Origin: Lysobacterales bacterium
Lineage (GTDB): Bacteria; Pseudomonadota; Gammaproteobacteria; Xanthomonadales; Xanthomonadaceae
Length of the DNA: 64,000 bases
Direction of reading: 5' to 3'
Assembly (NCBI GenBank): GCA_014946745.1
Contig: JADCRD010000002.1
Coordinates: forward strand, 124,001 to 188,000
Position numbers and translations under genes: made by a program. Positions 22,053 through 30,047 of this stretch are shown here, in pieces (position 1 is the first letter of the stretch; each line of letters starts with the position of its first letter). A model generated the notes under the pieces. That model made no database searches and was not told the DNA's origin. It saw nothing but the letters and a program-made list of their open reading frames with translations.

Positions 22053-22451
22053 TCATTCGAGGTCGGTCTCGAACATGTTCATCAGGTTGCGCACGCGCTC
22101 GGCAAGACGATCGCGGAAGTGGCGGTACGCGTCGTCCGTGAGGCCGGCCGGGTCGGGCAGCACCCACTGCACGTCCAGATTGAGGCCCGGCTGCGACGCG
22201 GCGGTGGGGCCCAACCACACGCAGCAGTCGAAGCTGAGGTCGGCCTGTTCCGCCAGCGACTGCGGCGCCGGCAGGCGGGGGGAGAGACCCAACTCGCCGA
22301 GCATCGAAGCGAGCCGCGGCTCGAAGGCCTCTGCTGCGCTGAGGCCGGCACTGTAGGTCTGCGTTCCCTCCGCCGCATAGAGCCGTGCGAGGGACTGCGC
22401 CATCGGGCTCAGCACACTGTTGTCGGGACACAGAAAAAGGATGCGCTTCAT
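22053..22451 (-). CDS. Low-molecular-weight phosphatase/arsenate-reductase-like protein lacking the catalytic Arg
   Basis: About 132 residues, the family size. The N-terminus MKRILFLCPDNSVLSPMAQS aligns with the P-loop of LMW phosphatases and thioredoxin-coupled ArsC (C-x5-R-S). Cys8 and Ser15 are kept, but the position of the phosphate-binding Arg holds Leu14, so normal phosphatase or arsenate-reductase catalysis is doubtful. The general-acid loop near the C-terminus appears as VLPDPAGL, with the DP that family members use. Start at ATG 22451, because it opens on the first beta strand. No ars genes lie nearby. It may be a binding or regulatory relic. Confidence 0.75.
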   Translation of the reverse strand: MKRILFLCPDNSVLSPMAQSLARLYAAEGTQTYSAGLSAAEAFEPRLASMLGELGLSPRLPAPQSLAEQADLSFDCCVWLGPTAASQPGLNLDVQWVLPDPAGLTDDAYRHFRDRLAERVRNLMNMFETDLE

Positions 22452-22553
22452 GCAGGGTTCGTCAGCTGGGAGGAAGTCATCGAGCGCGGTGAAGCCGGGC
22501 TCAGCCCGCCGCTCTCGTCCCAGCAATGAAGGCAAGACGCATGCCGCGGTGCT

Positions 22554-23567
22554 TCAGCCAGCGCCCTGCGAACCGGGCTCGGCCCAGCGCCGCATGATCT
22601 CGCGGGCCCGCGGCTGCAGGTCGAGAAAGGCCTCGACCAGGCGCGGCTCGAAGTGCGCGCCCGCTTGATCGCGCAGCAGGCCGAGCGCCTGCTCCACCGT
22701 CCAGGCAGGCTTGTACGGCCGCACCGAGGTCAGCGCATCGAACACGTCGGCGACCGCGACGATGCGCGCGTCCAGAGGAATCTCCTCAGCCCGTTTTCCG
22801 AAGGGGTAGCCGCTGCCGTCCCACTTCTCGTGGTGGCCCAGCGCGATGTCGTGGGCGCGCTTCAGCAAGCCACCCGCGTGGCTGCCGATGATCTCGGCGC
22901 CGATCAGCGGATGCCGCTGCATCTCCGACCACTCGGCCGGGTCGAGCTTGCCGGGTTTGCGCAGGATCGCATCGGGGATGCCGATCTTGCCGACGTCGTG
23001 CATCGGAGCTGCGTTGAGCAGCTCCTCGGCCTCGCTGTCGCCATAGCCGATCGCCTCGCCGATCAGGCGCGCGTAATGGCTCATGCGGATGACGTGCAGG
23101 CCGGTCTCGTTGTCCTTGTATTCGGCCGCGCGGCCGAGCCGCTGGACGATCTGCAGCCGGGTCTGGCGCAGGGTTTCCGCACGCACCAGCGAGAGGTGGG
23201 TGCGCACCCGCGCGCGCACCACCGGCGGGCTGATCGGCTTGGTGATGTAGTCGACCGCGCCGACCGCGAAACCGCCAGTTTCGTCCTGCTCTTCGGCCAG
23301 GGCGGTGACGAAGATCACCGGGATGTGCGCGGTGGCCGGCTCGGCCTTGAGGCGGGCGCAGACGGTGAGGCCGCTCAGACCCGGCATCATCACGTCGAGC
23401 AGGATCAGGTCGGGCTGCTCTTTGAGCGCCAGGTCGATCGCAGTGCCACCGTCGGTGGCGAACAGCAGCCGGTAGTCGGCGTTCAGCACCTGCCGGAGCA
23501 CCTGCAGGTTGAGCGGCTCATCGTCGACCAGCAGCAGGCGAGGCAAAGTATCGCGCGCAGTGCTCAT
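22554..23567 (-). CDS. Response regulator with HD-GYP c-di-GMP phosphodiesterase domain
   Basis: Hydrolyses c-di-GMP under phosphorelay control (RpfG-like architecture). 337 residues. The receiver domain is 10-125 with acidic pocket D15/D16, phosphoacceptor D58 and switch Lys110. The HD-GYP domain (about 135-330) has all metal motifs intact: MHDVGKIG with H190-D191, HHEKWDGSGYP at 245-255, and DVFDALTSVRPYK. The upstream kinase gene overlaps it by four bases (23564-23567), so the two are surely cognate. It lacks the RpfC/RpfF partners of the classic DSF system. Confidence 0.95.
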   Translation of the reverse strand: MSTARDTLPRLLLVDDEPLNLQVLRQVLNADYRLLFATDGGTAIDLALKEQPDLILLDVMMPGLSGLTVCARLKAEPATAHIPVIFVTALAEEQDETGGFAVGAVDYITKPISPPVVRARVRTHLSLVRAETLRQTRLQIVQRLGRAAEYKDNETGLHVIRMSHYARLIGEAIGYGDSEAEELLNAAPMHDVGKIGIPDAILRKPGKLDPAEWSEMQRHPLIGAEIIGSHAGGLLKRAHDIALGHHEKWDGSGYPFGKRAEEIPLDARIVAVADVFDALTSVRPYKPAWTVEQALGLLRDQAGAHFEPRLVEAFLDLQPRAREIMRRWAEPGSQGAG

Positions 23568-26500
23568 CGGTCCGTGTCCTCCAGGGCAGCCAGTTGACCA
23601 TCGAGACGGTCGATCTCGAACGCGGCGCGGGCGAAGTCGAAGCCCTCCAGCGCGTCCAGCAGCGGGCGGCGCTGCGCGATCGGCAGGCTGTCCGCCAGCG
23701 CGGACAGCGCCGGCTCATCGAGCTCGCCGTGCACCAGCCCGCGCGCCAGCGCCTGCAGCGCCGCGCGGGCGCGCGGCACGTCCACGCCACGCCCGGCCTC
23801 CTCTTCGGGCGCGGCTTCGGCATCCAGTTCCGCGCGGACGCGGCCAAGGGCCGCCCGCAGGCCCTCGACATCGAGCGCGCTCACGCGCTCGGGCGCGTCG
23901 CGCAGGGCGGCCTCCAGCGCGCCGGCCAGCATCGCAAAATCGCTGAGGCCGAGGTTGGCCGCCGTACCGTGCAGCCGGTGGGCAAGCGCGAGGTCCGGGC
24001 TGGCAGTGAGCGCGAGCGCCGCCTCGGCCTCGTCGCAGAAGCGGCGGGCCGCCTGGATCAGGGCGGCCTCGCCGCCCCACAGGGCTACGCCGCGCACCCA
24101 GTCGACCACCTCGTGATGGCTGCCGGTCGAGCGCTCGACCGCGGTCTCGGGGCCGTGTACGCGCAGCCCCAGCACCCGCACCAGCTCGCGGACCAGGGCG
24201 TGCGGCTCCAGCGGCTTCACGCAGAAACCATCCATCCCGGCCGCGCGCGCGGCCCGGCGATCCTCCTCCAGCACGCTGGCGGTCAGCGCCAGCACCGGCG
24301 TCCGCGCGGCGCCTGCGGCGCGCTCGCGTTCGCGCAGGGCCGCCGTGGCTGCCAACCCGTCGAGCACCGGCATGTGCATGTCCATCAGCACCGCATCGAA
24401 GCGCGCGCCCGCCAGCACGGCCAGGGCTTCCTCGCCATTGCGGGCGGTGCGGATGCGATGCCCCATGCGGCCCAGCACGAGCTGCATGAGCTCGAGGTTC
24501 TGGGCGACGTCATCGACCACCAGCAGATCCAGCGGCGGCAGCGCCGGTAGCGCGTCCTGCTCGACGGCGGCGGGCGCCTCGCCCGCGCGCAGCGGCAGCA
24601 GCACGCGGAAACAGCTGCCGCGGCCGGGCGTGCTCTCGACTTCGATGCAGCCGCCCATCAGTTCGACCAGCTGGCGGGCGATGGTGGTGCCCAGCCCGGT
24701 ACCGCCGAAGCGACGTGTCATCGAGGCGTCGGCCTGCGCGAAGGGCTCGAAGATGCGCTCCAGGCGCTGCGCTTCGATGCCGATGCCGGTGTCGAGGACC
24801 GCGAGGCACAGACGCTCGCCGCGCCGTCCGACCTGCAGCCGGACCTCGCCGGCTTCGGTGAACTTGACCGCATTGCCCAGCAGGTTGACCAGCACCTGCT
24901 GCAGCCGCGTCGGATCGCCACGGAAGAAGCGCGGCAGCCCGTCATCCCAATCGAGGTGCAGACCGAGCTGCTTGCGCTCGGCGTTGATCCGCAGCGAGGC
25001 GGCAACCTGCTCGCAGAGCTCGCGCAGGTCATAGTCGGTGTCCTCGATCTCGACGGCACCGCGCTCGAGCTTGGCGGTGTCCAGGATGTCGTTCAGCAAG
25101 CCCAGCAGCGAGCGCGCCGAATTGCGGACGGTGCCGAGGTGACGCCGTTGGTCTTCCTGCAGCGGGGTGTCGAGCAGCAGCTCGGCGAAGCCCAGGATCG
25201 CGTTCATCGGCGTGCGGATCTCATGGCTCATGTTGGCGAGGAAGGCGCTCTTGGCCGCGGCGCCCTGTTCGGCGCGCTCCTTAGCCTCGCGCAGGCTGGA
25301 CTCGAGCTCGCGCAGCGAGGTCAGGTCGACGCAGAACAGGACCACATGCGAGGGCCGGCCATCGGCGTCGAAGATCGGGTTGAACGCAAGCCGCAGCCAC
25401 AGCGTGCGACCGGCACGGGTGCGCAGGGCGAGATGGCTGCGCACCACCTCGCCCCGCGCCAGTGCCGCCCAGGGTTCGGGGTCGGTGGCCTCGCCGTCCT
25501 GCGCGCCGCGCAGGGACCGGTAGGTCTGGCCTTCCAGTTCCTCCAGCCGATAGCCGGTCAGGTTCAGGAAATTCTGGTTGGCGTGGCGGATCCGCCCCTG
25601 CAGGTCGAACTCAACGAGGGCAAGGGCGCGGTCGATGGCCGCGACCAGACTGGCCAGCTCGGCCTTGCGGCGCTTGTTCTCGGTGATGTCGAAGATGACC
25701 CCATCGATCCACTGCAGCTGGCCCTGCTCATCGAACACGCCGCGCGAAGTCTCGGAGACCCAGCGCTCGCTGCCGTCGGCGCGAAGAATTCGGTACTCGA
25801 GGCCCACCCAAGGGCGGTTCTCGGCCAATGCGGCCTCGACGCTGTCGCGGCAGCGCGGCGCATCGTCCGGATGGAGGATCCGACCAAAGCTGGTCTCGCC
25901 GCTCAAGAACGCCTCGGCGGGCCAGCCGGTCAGCGGCTCGACGCCATCGCTGACGAACAGCATCGACCACTGCGCGTCGTTGCGGCAGCGGAAGGCCACG
26001 CCCGGCAGGTTGGCAATCAGGGTGCGGGTCAGGCGCTCCTGCTCGCGCAGGCTGTCGGACAGGGCCTGCCGCTCGCTCATGTCCTTGACGAAGGCGACGA
26101 ACAGCGGACGCCCAGGCGTATCGGCACGGCCCATCGAGACGCGCACCGGGCGCAGGCTGCCGTCACGGGTGAGGGCCTGCAGTTCGCCGCCTTCGCCGAG
26201 CACCTGCGGCTGCCCCGTCTGCAGCAAGCGCCGGAACTCGACCATCAGCGGATCGAACAGGGGCGGCGGAATCAACCGGCGCAGGTGCCGCCCGAGCACC
26301 TCCTTCTCCGACCAGCCGAACAGGCGCTCGGCGCCGCGGTTGAAGCTCTGGATACGGCCGTCGGCGTCGGCGGTCAGGATGGCGTCCACGGCGGTGTCGA
26401 CGATGGCGCGCATCCGCGCCTCATCCTCGTTGGCGCGACGGGCGAGCGCGCGATAGCGGGTCAGCGAATGCACCCCCGCGACCACCAGCACCCCGCCGAT

Positions 26501-27220
26501 CACCACCGCCGCCACCGCCATCGCCATGCCGAACTGTCCGCCCGAACCCGGCGTGTACGCGGGGTCCACCTCGCCGATGAAGCGCGCCGAGGCCATACCG
26601 ACGAAGTGGGCGATGCAGATCGCGCCACCGATGACGCAGGCGCTGAGCAGCAGGGCCCACCGCGACGGCAAACGGGCGCCGTCGCGCAGCCGCACCTCCA
26701 GCCACAGGCCCAGGGTGCTGAACAGCACGGCCAGCACCAGGGTGGCGACAAACCAGGGCAGGTCGTAGCGCAGCAGCGGCGTCATCCGCATGGCGGCCAT
26801 GCCGGTGAAATGCATGAGTCCGATTCCCACCGCCAGCAGGCTGCCGGCCAGGTGGATCTGGGCGGTGCTGACCTGCTCGCGACTGATCAGGCCGAACGCC
26901 GCCCGAGTGGCAAGCACGGCGGGCAGGATCGACAGCAGGGTGGGCAGCACGGCATAGCGCACCGGCGTGCACAGCTCGAAGGCCAGCATCGCGATGAAGT
27001 GCATGGCCCAGACACCGCCGCCGAACGCGACCGCGGCGGCGGCCAAGGGCAGTTCGCGCTGCGCCAGCCCCTGCGTACCGATCGCGCTGCGGGCCAGGGG
27101 CAGGGCCAGCACTGCCGACAGCAGAGCGACGAAAATCGCCAGGCCGACCAGGCCCGGGTCATGGGTGCCCACCAGCAGCGGCGTCGGCGCGCCGTCGCGG
27201 AAAAGAAAGAATGCGTGCAT
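23564..27220 (-). CDS. MHYT-PAS hybrid sensor histidine kinase with receiver and Hpt domains
   Basis: 1218 residues, membrane-bound. The N-terminal MHYT sensor (about 1-250) has the three signature repeats WAMHFIAM, LMHFTGMAAM and IAHFVGMASA, proposed to bind a metal for sensing a diatomic gas. Four PAS modules follow (about 270-680; for example RIQSFNRGAERLFGWSEKEV and RIRHANQNFLNLTGY). Next come HisKA FLANMSHEIRTPMNAILGFA, an HATPase with FGGTGLGTTIARQLVELMGG, a receiver LVVDDVAQNLELM with phosphoacceptor in VLMDMHMP, and a C-terminal Hpt with LAHRLHGTAANLG. It carries a full phosphorelay in one chain and overlaps the HD-GYP regulator gene, so the output is probably c-di-GMP degradation. 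Confidence 0.93.
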   Translation of the reverse strand: MHAFFLFRDGAPTPLLVGTHDPGLVGLAIFVALLSAVLALPLARSAIGTQGLAQRELPLAAAAVAFGGGVWAMHFIAMLAFELCTPVRYAVLPTLLSILPAVLATRAAFGLISREQVSTAQIHLAGSLLAVGIGLMHFTGMAAMRMTPLLRYDLPWFVATLVLAVLFSTLGLWLEVRLRDGARLPSRWALLLSACVIGGAICIAHFVGMASARFIGEVDPAYTPGSGGQFGMAMAVAAVVIGGVLVVAGVHSLTRYRALARRANEDEARMRAIVDTAVDAILTADADGRIQSFNRGAERLFGWSEKEVLGRHLRRLIPPPLFDPLMVEFRRLLQTGQPQVLGEGGELQALTRDGSLRPVRVSMGRADTPGRPLFVAFVKDMSERQALSDSLREQERLTRTLIANLPGVAFRCRNDAQWSMLFVSDGVEPLTGWPAEAFLSGETSFGRILHPDDAPRCRDSVEAALAENRPWVGLEYRILRADGSERWVSETSRGVFDEQGQLQWIDGVIFDITENKRRKAELASLVAAIDRALALVEFDLQGRIRHANQNFLNLTGYRLEELEGQTYRSLRGAQDGEATDPEPWAALARGEVVRSHLALRTRAGRTLWLRLAFNPIFDADGRPSHVVLFCVDLTSLRELESSLREAKERAEQGAAAKSAFLANMSHEIRTPMNAILGFAELLLDTPLQEDQRRHLGTVRNSARSLLGLLNDILDTAKLERGAVEIEDTDYDLRELCEQVAASLRINAERKQLGLHLDWDDGLPRFFRGDPTRLQQVLVNLLGNAVKFTEAGEVRLQVGRRGERLCLAVLDTGIGIEAQRLERIFEPFAQADASMTRRFGGTGLGTTIARQLVELMGGCIEVESTPGRGSCFRVLLPLRAGEAPAAVEQDALPALPPLDLLVVDDVAQNLELMQLVLGRMGHRIRTARNGEEALAVLAGARFDAVLMDMHMPVLDGLAATAALRERERAAGAARTPVLALTASVLEEDRRAARAAGMDGFCVKPLEPHALVRELVRVLGLRVHGPETAVERSTGSHHEVVDWVRGVALWGGEAALIQAARRFCDEAEAALALTASPDLALAHRLHGTAANLGLSDFAMLAGALEAALRDAPERVSALDVEGLRAALGRVRAELDAEAAPEEEAGRGVDVPRARAALQALARGLVHGELDEPALSALADSLPIAQRRPLLDALEGFDFARAAFEIDRLDGQLAALEDTDR

Positions 27221-27456
27221 GCGGACAGGGCTTCACGAGGCCGCGGCTTGGGCGGACAGGCGCGCTGCAATCCGCATGCCCCCGAGCGCTGGCGTCCGGG
27301 CCCGCGCGAGGGCGTCGTGAAGGCATGAAGCCCGTGAAGACCGCTGCCGACATCGGCCCTGCCCCGCCGGCGCCGCCCTCCGACCCAGCGCTGGGAAGCA
27401 CGCGCACGCGGCTGCAAGGGCTGACGCGCCGGAGCCCGCCGGCGACAATGCGCGAC

Positions 27457-28002
27457 ATGACTTCCCTGACGCGCGAAAGCCTCGCCACGCCGCTGGGCAA
27501 ACTGCTGGTCTTCAGCACGCCTGATGGCCACCTCGCCGTGGTCGACTGGCTCGATACGCTCGATCGTCTCCCGGCGACACGGCGCGCGGCGCTGGCCGCG
27601 GCGCGCGCGGCGCCAGGGGAATCGCCTGCGGTGGCGGCACTGCGCCGCTACTTCGAGGGTGATTTCCAGGCGCTGGAAGCGCTGACGGTGGATACGCCAG
27701 GCAGCGCCCTGCAGCGGCTGGTGTGGAGCGCACTGCGCGCGATTCCGCCGGGCCAGACCTGCAGCTATGCCGAGCTCGCGGCGCGCATCGACCGCGCCGG
27801 CAGCGCGCGCGCAGTGGGCGCGGCGGTCGGCGCCAACCCGCTGCTGCTGGTCCTGCCCTGCCATCGCGTGGTCGGCGCGCGCGGCGCTCTCACCGGCTAC
27901 GCCGCGGGGCTGGAGCGCAAGCGCTGGCTGCTGGAGCACGAGGGCCTGCTGCCGCGGCTGATGCACGGCGCGTCGGGGCGGGCGATGCGGGTGGTGAGGT
28001 AG
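27457..28002 (+). CDS. ogt: Methylated-DNA--[protein]-cysteine S-methyltransferase
   Basis: Removes alkyl groups from O6-alkylguanine (and O4-alkylthymine) by irreversible transfer to its own Cys. About 181 residues from the chosen ATG. An N-terminal ribonuclease-like domain is followed by the DNA-binding domain with IPPGQTCSYAELAARI and the active site LLLVLPCHRVVGARGALTGY, where PCHRV holds the acceptor Cys and RKRWLLEHEG closes the domain. No Ada-type regulatory domain is present. Starts at 27448 and 27325 are also in frame; the longest adds a Pro/Ala-rich tail that looks spurious. It is divergent from the hybrid kinase. Confidence 0.92.
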   Translation: MTSLTRESLATPLGKLLVFSTPDGHLAVVDWLDTLDRLPATRRAALAAARAAPGESPAVAALRRYFEGDFQALEALTVDTPGSALQRLVWSALRAIPPGQTCSYAELAARIDRAGSARAVGAAVGANPLLLVLPCHRVVGARGALTGYAAGLERKRWLLEHEGLLPRLMHGASGRAMRVVR

Positions 28003-28010
28003 GCCAAGGC

Positions 28011-28193
28011 TGAGAGCATGTGAAAAAACCATCCGCCTACTGCGGCCGCCTCTGGCCGTCCGTGGCGGCAGCGCGCTCCGCGAATTCCGCGGTCACTAGC
28101 TCGCCGAACTCCCTTGAATTCACGTCGCGCGCTTTGCCACGAACCCCCAGCGACGCCCTCGCTACGGCGTCTGGATTTTTTCACACGCTCTGA
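28011..28193. repeat. 183-bp element with imperfect terminal inverted repeats
   Basis: The left end TGAGAGCATGTGAAAAAACC (28011-28030) matches the inverted right end (complement of 28173-28193, reading TCAGAGCGTGTGAAAAAATC) with two mismatches over the first 18 bases. It lies entirely in the ogt-DCC spacer and encodes nothing recognisable. Its size and ends resemble a MITE, although a long-range hairpin of another kind is possible. Confidence 0.55.
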
Positions 28194-28294
28194 GGGCGCA
28201 GGGTTCACTGTCCGCTCGACGCTGCGGAACAACCTTGACGCTGCCGCGAGGGCATCCCCTAGCGGACCGAGGCGGTTGCGCGCTCTGCGCGCGC

Positions 28295-28645
28295 TCAGCG
28301 GCCCGCCCAGCGCTGCAGGCGCGGGCGCCAGCGCAGGAAGCGTGCGTAGGCGCGCTCCAGCAGGGCGAGCACGAAGGGCAGGCGCGCCAGCTGGCCCAGC
28401 GGCCACAGCAGGGGCAGCTGTCGCCACAGCGCAGCGAAGGCCGCGGCACCGTCATGCATGCGCTCACCTTCGGCCGCATGCAGGCGCGCCAGCAGTTCGG
28501 CCGGATCCAGCGGACACGCATCGCGCGGTGCGTCGCCCAGGTCGATAAAGGCCACGCGCCGCCGCCAGTCGAGTCGGCGCATCAGGGCGATTTCGCGACG
28601 ACACAGCGGACAGGCGCCGTCGTACCAGACGGTGAGCGCGGGCAT
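28295..28645 (-). CDS. DCC family (DUF393) thiol-disulfide oxidoreductase-like protein
   Basis: 116 residues. It opens VWYDGACPLCRREIALMRRL, the DxxCxxC signature that names the DCC family, and continues AFIDLGD and LHAAEGERMHDGAAAFAALW, also family features. A thioredoxin-like redox role is predicted but not established for the family. The start ATG 28645 lies two bases after the upstream stop; a GTG at 28651 overlaps it. Translational coupling to the photolyase-like gene suggests a joint function, as DCC genes are often found near cryptochrome/photolyase genes (recalled, not checked). Confidence 0.85.
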   Translation of the reverse strand: MPALTVWYDGACPLCRREIALMRRLDWRRRVAFIDLGDAPRDACPLDPAELLARLHAAEGERMHDGAAAFAALWRQLPLLWPLGQLARLPFVLALLERAYARFLRWRPRLQRWAGR

Positions 28646-28647
28646 GC

Positions 28648-29928
28648 TCACAGGCCAGGCATCCCGAGCGCGCGCAGCTCGTCGGCGATGTGCTCGCGGA
28701 AAGCGAAGAAGCCGCGGCTGGCGCGCGGCCAGAAGCGGCTGTCCCAGTCGCGGCGCAGGCGCTGCAGACGCAGGCTGCGCGCGCCCAGCGAAGACGCGAG
28801 GGCATCCAGCGCATCGGCGACCGGTCCGACCGGGGCCTCCGCCGTCGCCACGCAGGCTGCGCCGACATCGGCGGCGATCGTCGCCAGCGTGTCTGGATCG
28901 AGGCCGGAGAGCCGCGTCACCGCCTGGCCTTCGGCCACCAGCCGCGCTTCCAGATCGATGCAGGCGCCACGCACGAAGGCCTGCGCCTTCTCGCCCCAGG
29001 GCCAGGCGCTGCCCGCACTGGAGGTATCGGACGCGGCCGAGCCAACCCGCTCCACGATCAGCACGTGGCGCGCCCGCGCCCCCCCTGTCAGCAGGCACTC
29101 GGGCAGCAGGCTGTGCGGGTCGAGATCCTCGCCGTGGATCAGCAGCAGGAAGGGCGTGGCCGAATCGAGCGCCGCGCGTTGTGGCAGCGCCTGCGCGCGC
29201 GGCAGCGCCGGCTCGGTCAGCGCCTCGCACACGCTCGCCAGCCCCTGCGGTCGGAAGCGCCCACCGCTGTAGCGGGCGATGTTGTCGGCGCTGGCCGCAT
29301 AGGTCTTGCCGGGCGTCTGCAGGCCGGCCACCCAGCGCCAGCCCAGCGTGTTCGAGGCTGCATCCGCATCGAGCAGATGGCGCGCGAAAAAATCGGCGCC
29401 CAGCGTCCACGGCAGCCGCAGGGTGAAGATCCAGATCGAGGCGAACCACATGCGCGCATGGTTATGCAGGTAGCCGGTGTCGACGAGTTCGCGCGCCCAG
29501 TCGTCGAAGCCCTCGATGCCGGTGGCGCCACGCTCGGCCTGGGCCAGCGCATGCGCCCGGCCGGCGTTGGCGGCGGTCGCCGCGCGCTCACGCATGAGTT
29601 CAGCGCGATAGCGGCGCCAGGCCTCGGGGCGCAGCTCAAGCCAGCCTTTCCAGTAGGTGCGCCAGAGCACCTCCTGCACGAACTTCTCGGCTGCGGCATG
29701 GCCATGCCGCGCCAGCACCGCGCGCACCACCTCGGCCTCGGTGAGCAGGCGGTGGCGCAGATAGGGCGAGAGCATCGAGACATTGCCGCGCGCCTCCAGG
29801 CCCAGGTCATGGTTGCGCTCGGCGGCATAGCGCGCGCCGGCACGCGGCAGGAAGGCCTGCAGCCGACGCAGGCCTTCGGCGCGGGTGGGTGGGAACAGGT
29901 CGAGGGCGGACGGCGGGTCGATGGGCAT
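28648..29928 (-). CDS. Photolyase/cryptochrome-like FAD-binding protein with permuted domain order
   Basis: About 426 residues. The helical FAD-binding domain comes first (about 50-230): SMLSPYLRHRLLTEAEVVRA, FVQEVLWRTYWKGWLELRP, TGYLHNHARMWFASIWIFTL, NTLGWRWVAGLQTPGKTY, ADNIARYSGGRFRPQGL, all strong photolyase signatures for FAD and lesion binding. The last ~165 residues resemble the photolyase alpha/beta domain (FLLLIHGEDLDPHSLLPE, RGACIDLEARLVAEGQAVTR, VGAACVATAEAPVGPVADAL), which in ordinary photolyases is N-terminal. Whether it repairs DNA or senses light is unknown. Start at ATG 29928; the open frame upstream is only shadow of the next gene. It precedes the DCC gene with a two-base gap. 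Confidence 0.85.
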   Translation of the reverse strand: MPIDPPSALDLFPPTRAEGLRRLQAFLPRAGARYAAERNHDLGLEARGNVSMLSPYLRHRLLTEAEVVRAVLARHGHAAAEKFVQEVLWRTYWKGWLELRPEAWRRYRAELMRERAATAANAGRAHALAQAERGATGIEGFDDWARELVDTGYLHNHARMWFASIWIFTLRLPWTLGADFFARHLLDADAASNTLGWRWVAGLQTPGKTYAASADNIARYSGGRFRPQGLASVCEALTEPALPRAQALPQRAALDSATPFLLLIHGEDLDPHSLLPECLLTGGARARHVLIVERVGSAASDTSSAGSAWPWGEKAQAFVRGACIDLEARLVAEGQAVTRLSGLDPDTLATIAADVGAACVATAEAPVGPVADALDALASSLGARSLRLQRLRRDWDSRFWPRASRGFFAFREHIADELRALGMPGL

Positions 29929-30047
29929 GCGCGCATGACAACAGTGCGAGCGCGCAGATGGCGTGGATGGACGTCTGCAGGGCGATGGGAGCCGGCGGCC
30001 AGATCGCCAATCCGCGGCACGGCGTCTCTCGCAGAGCTCGCGGACTC

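Noticed and set aside
28017-28190. AT-rich ends near 28020 and 28175 considered as simple terminators
   Set aside because: The A- and T-runs pair over a 140-base span and no short GC stem precedes either, so an intrinsic terminator is not supported.
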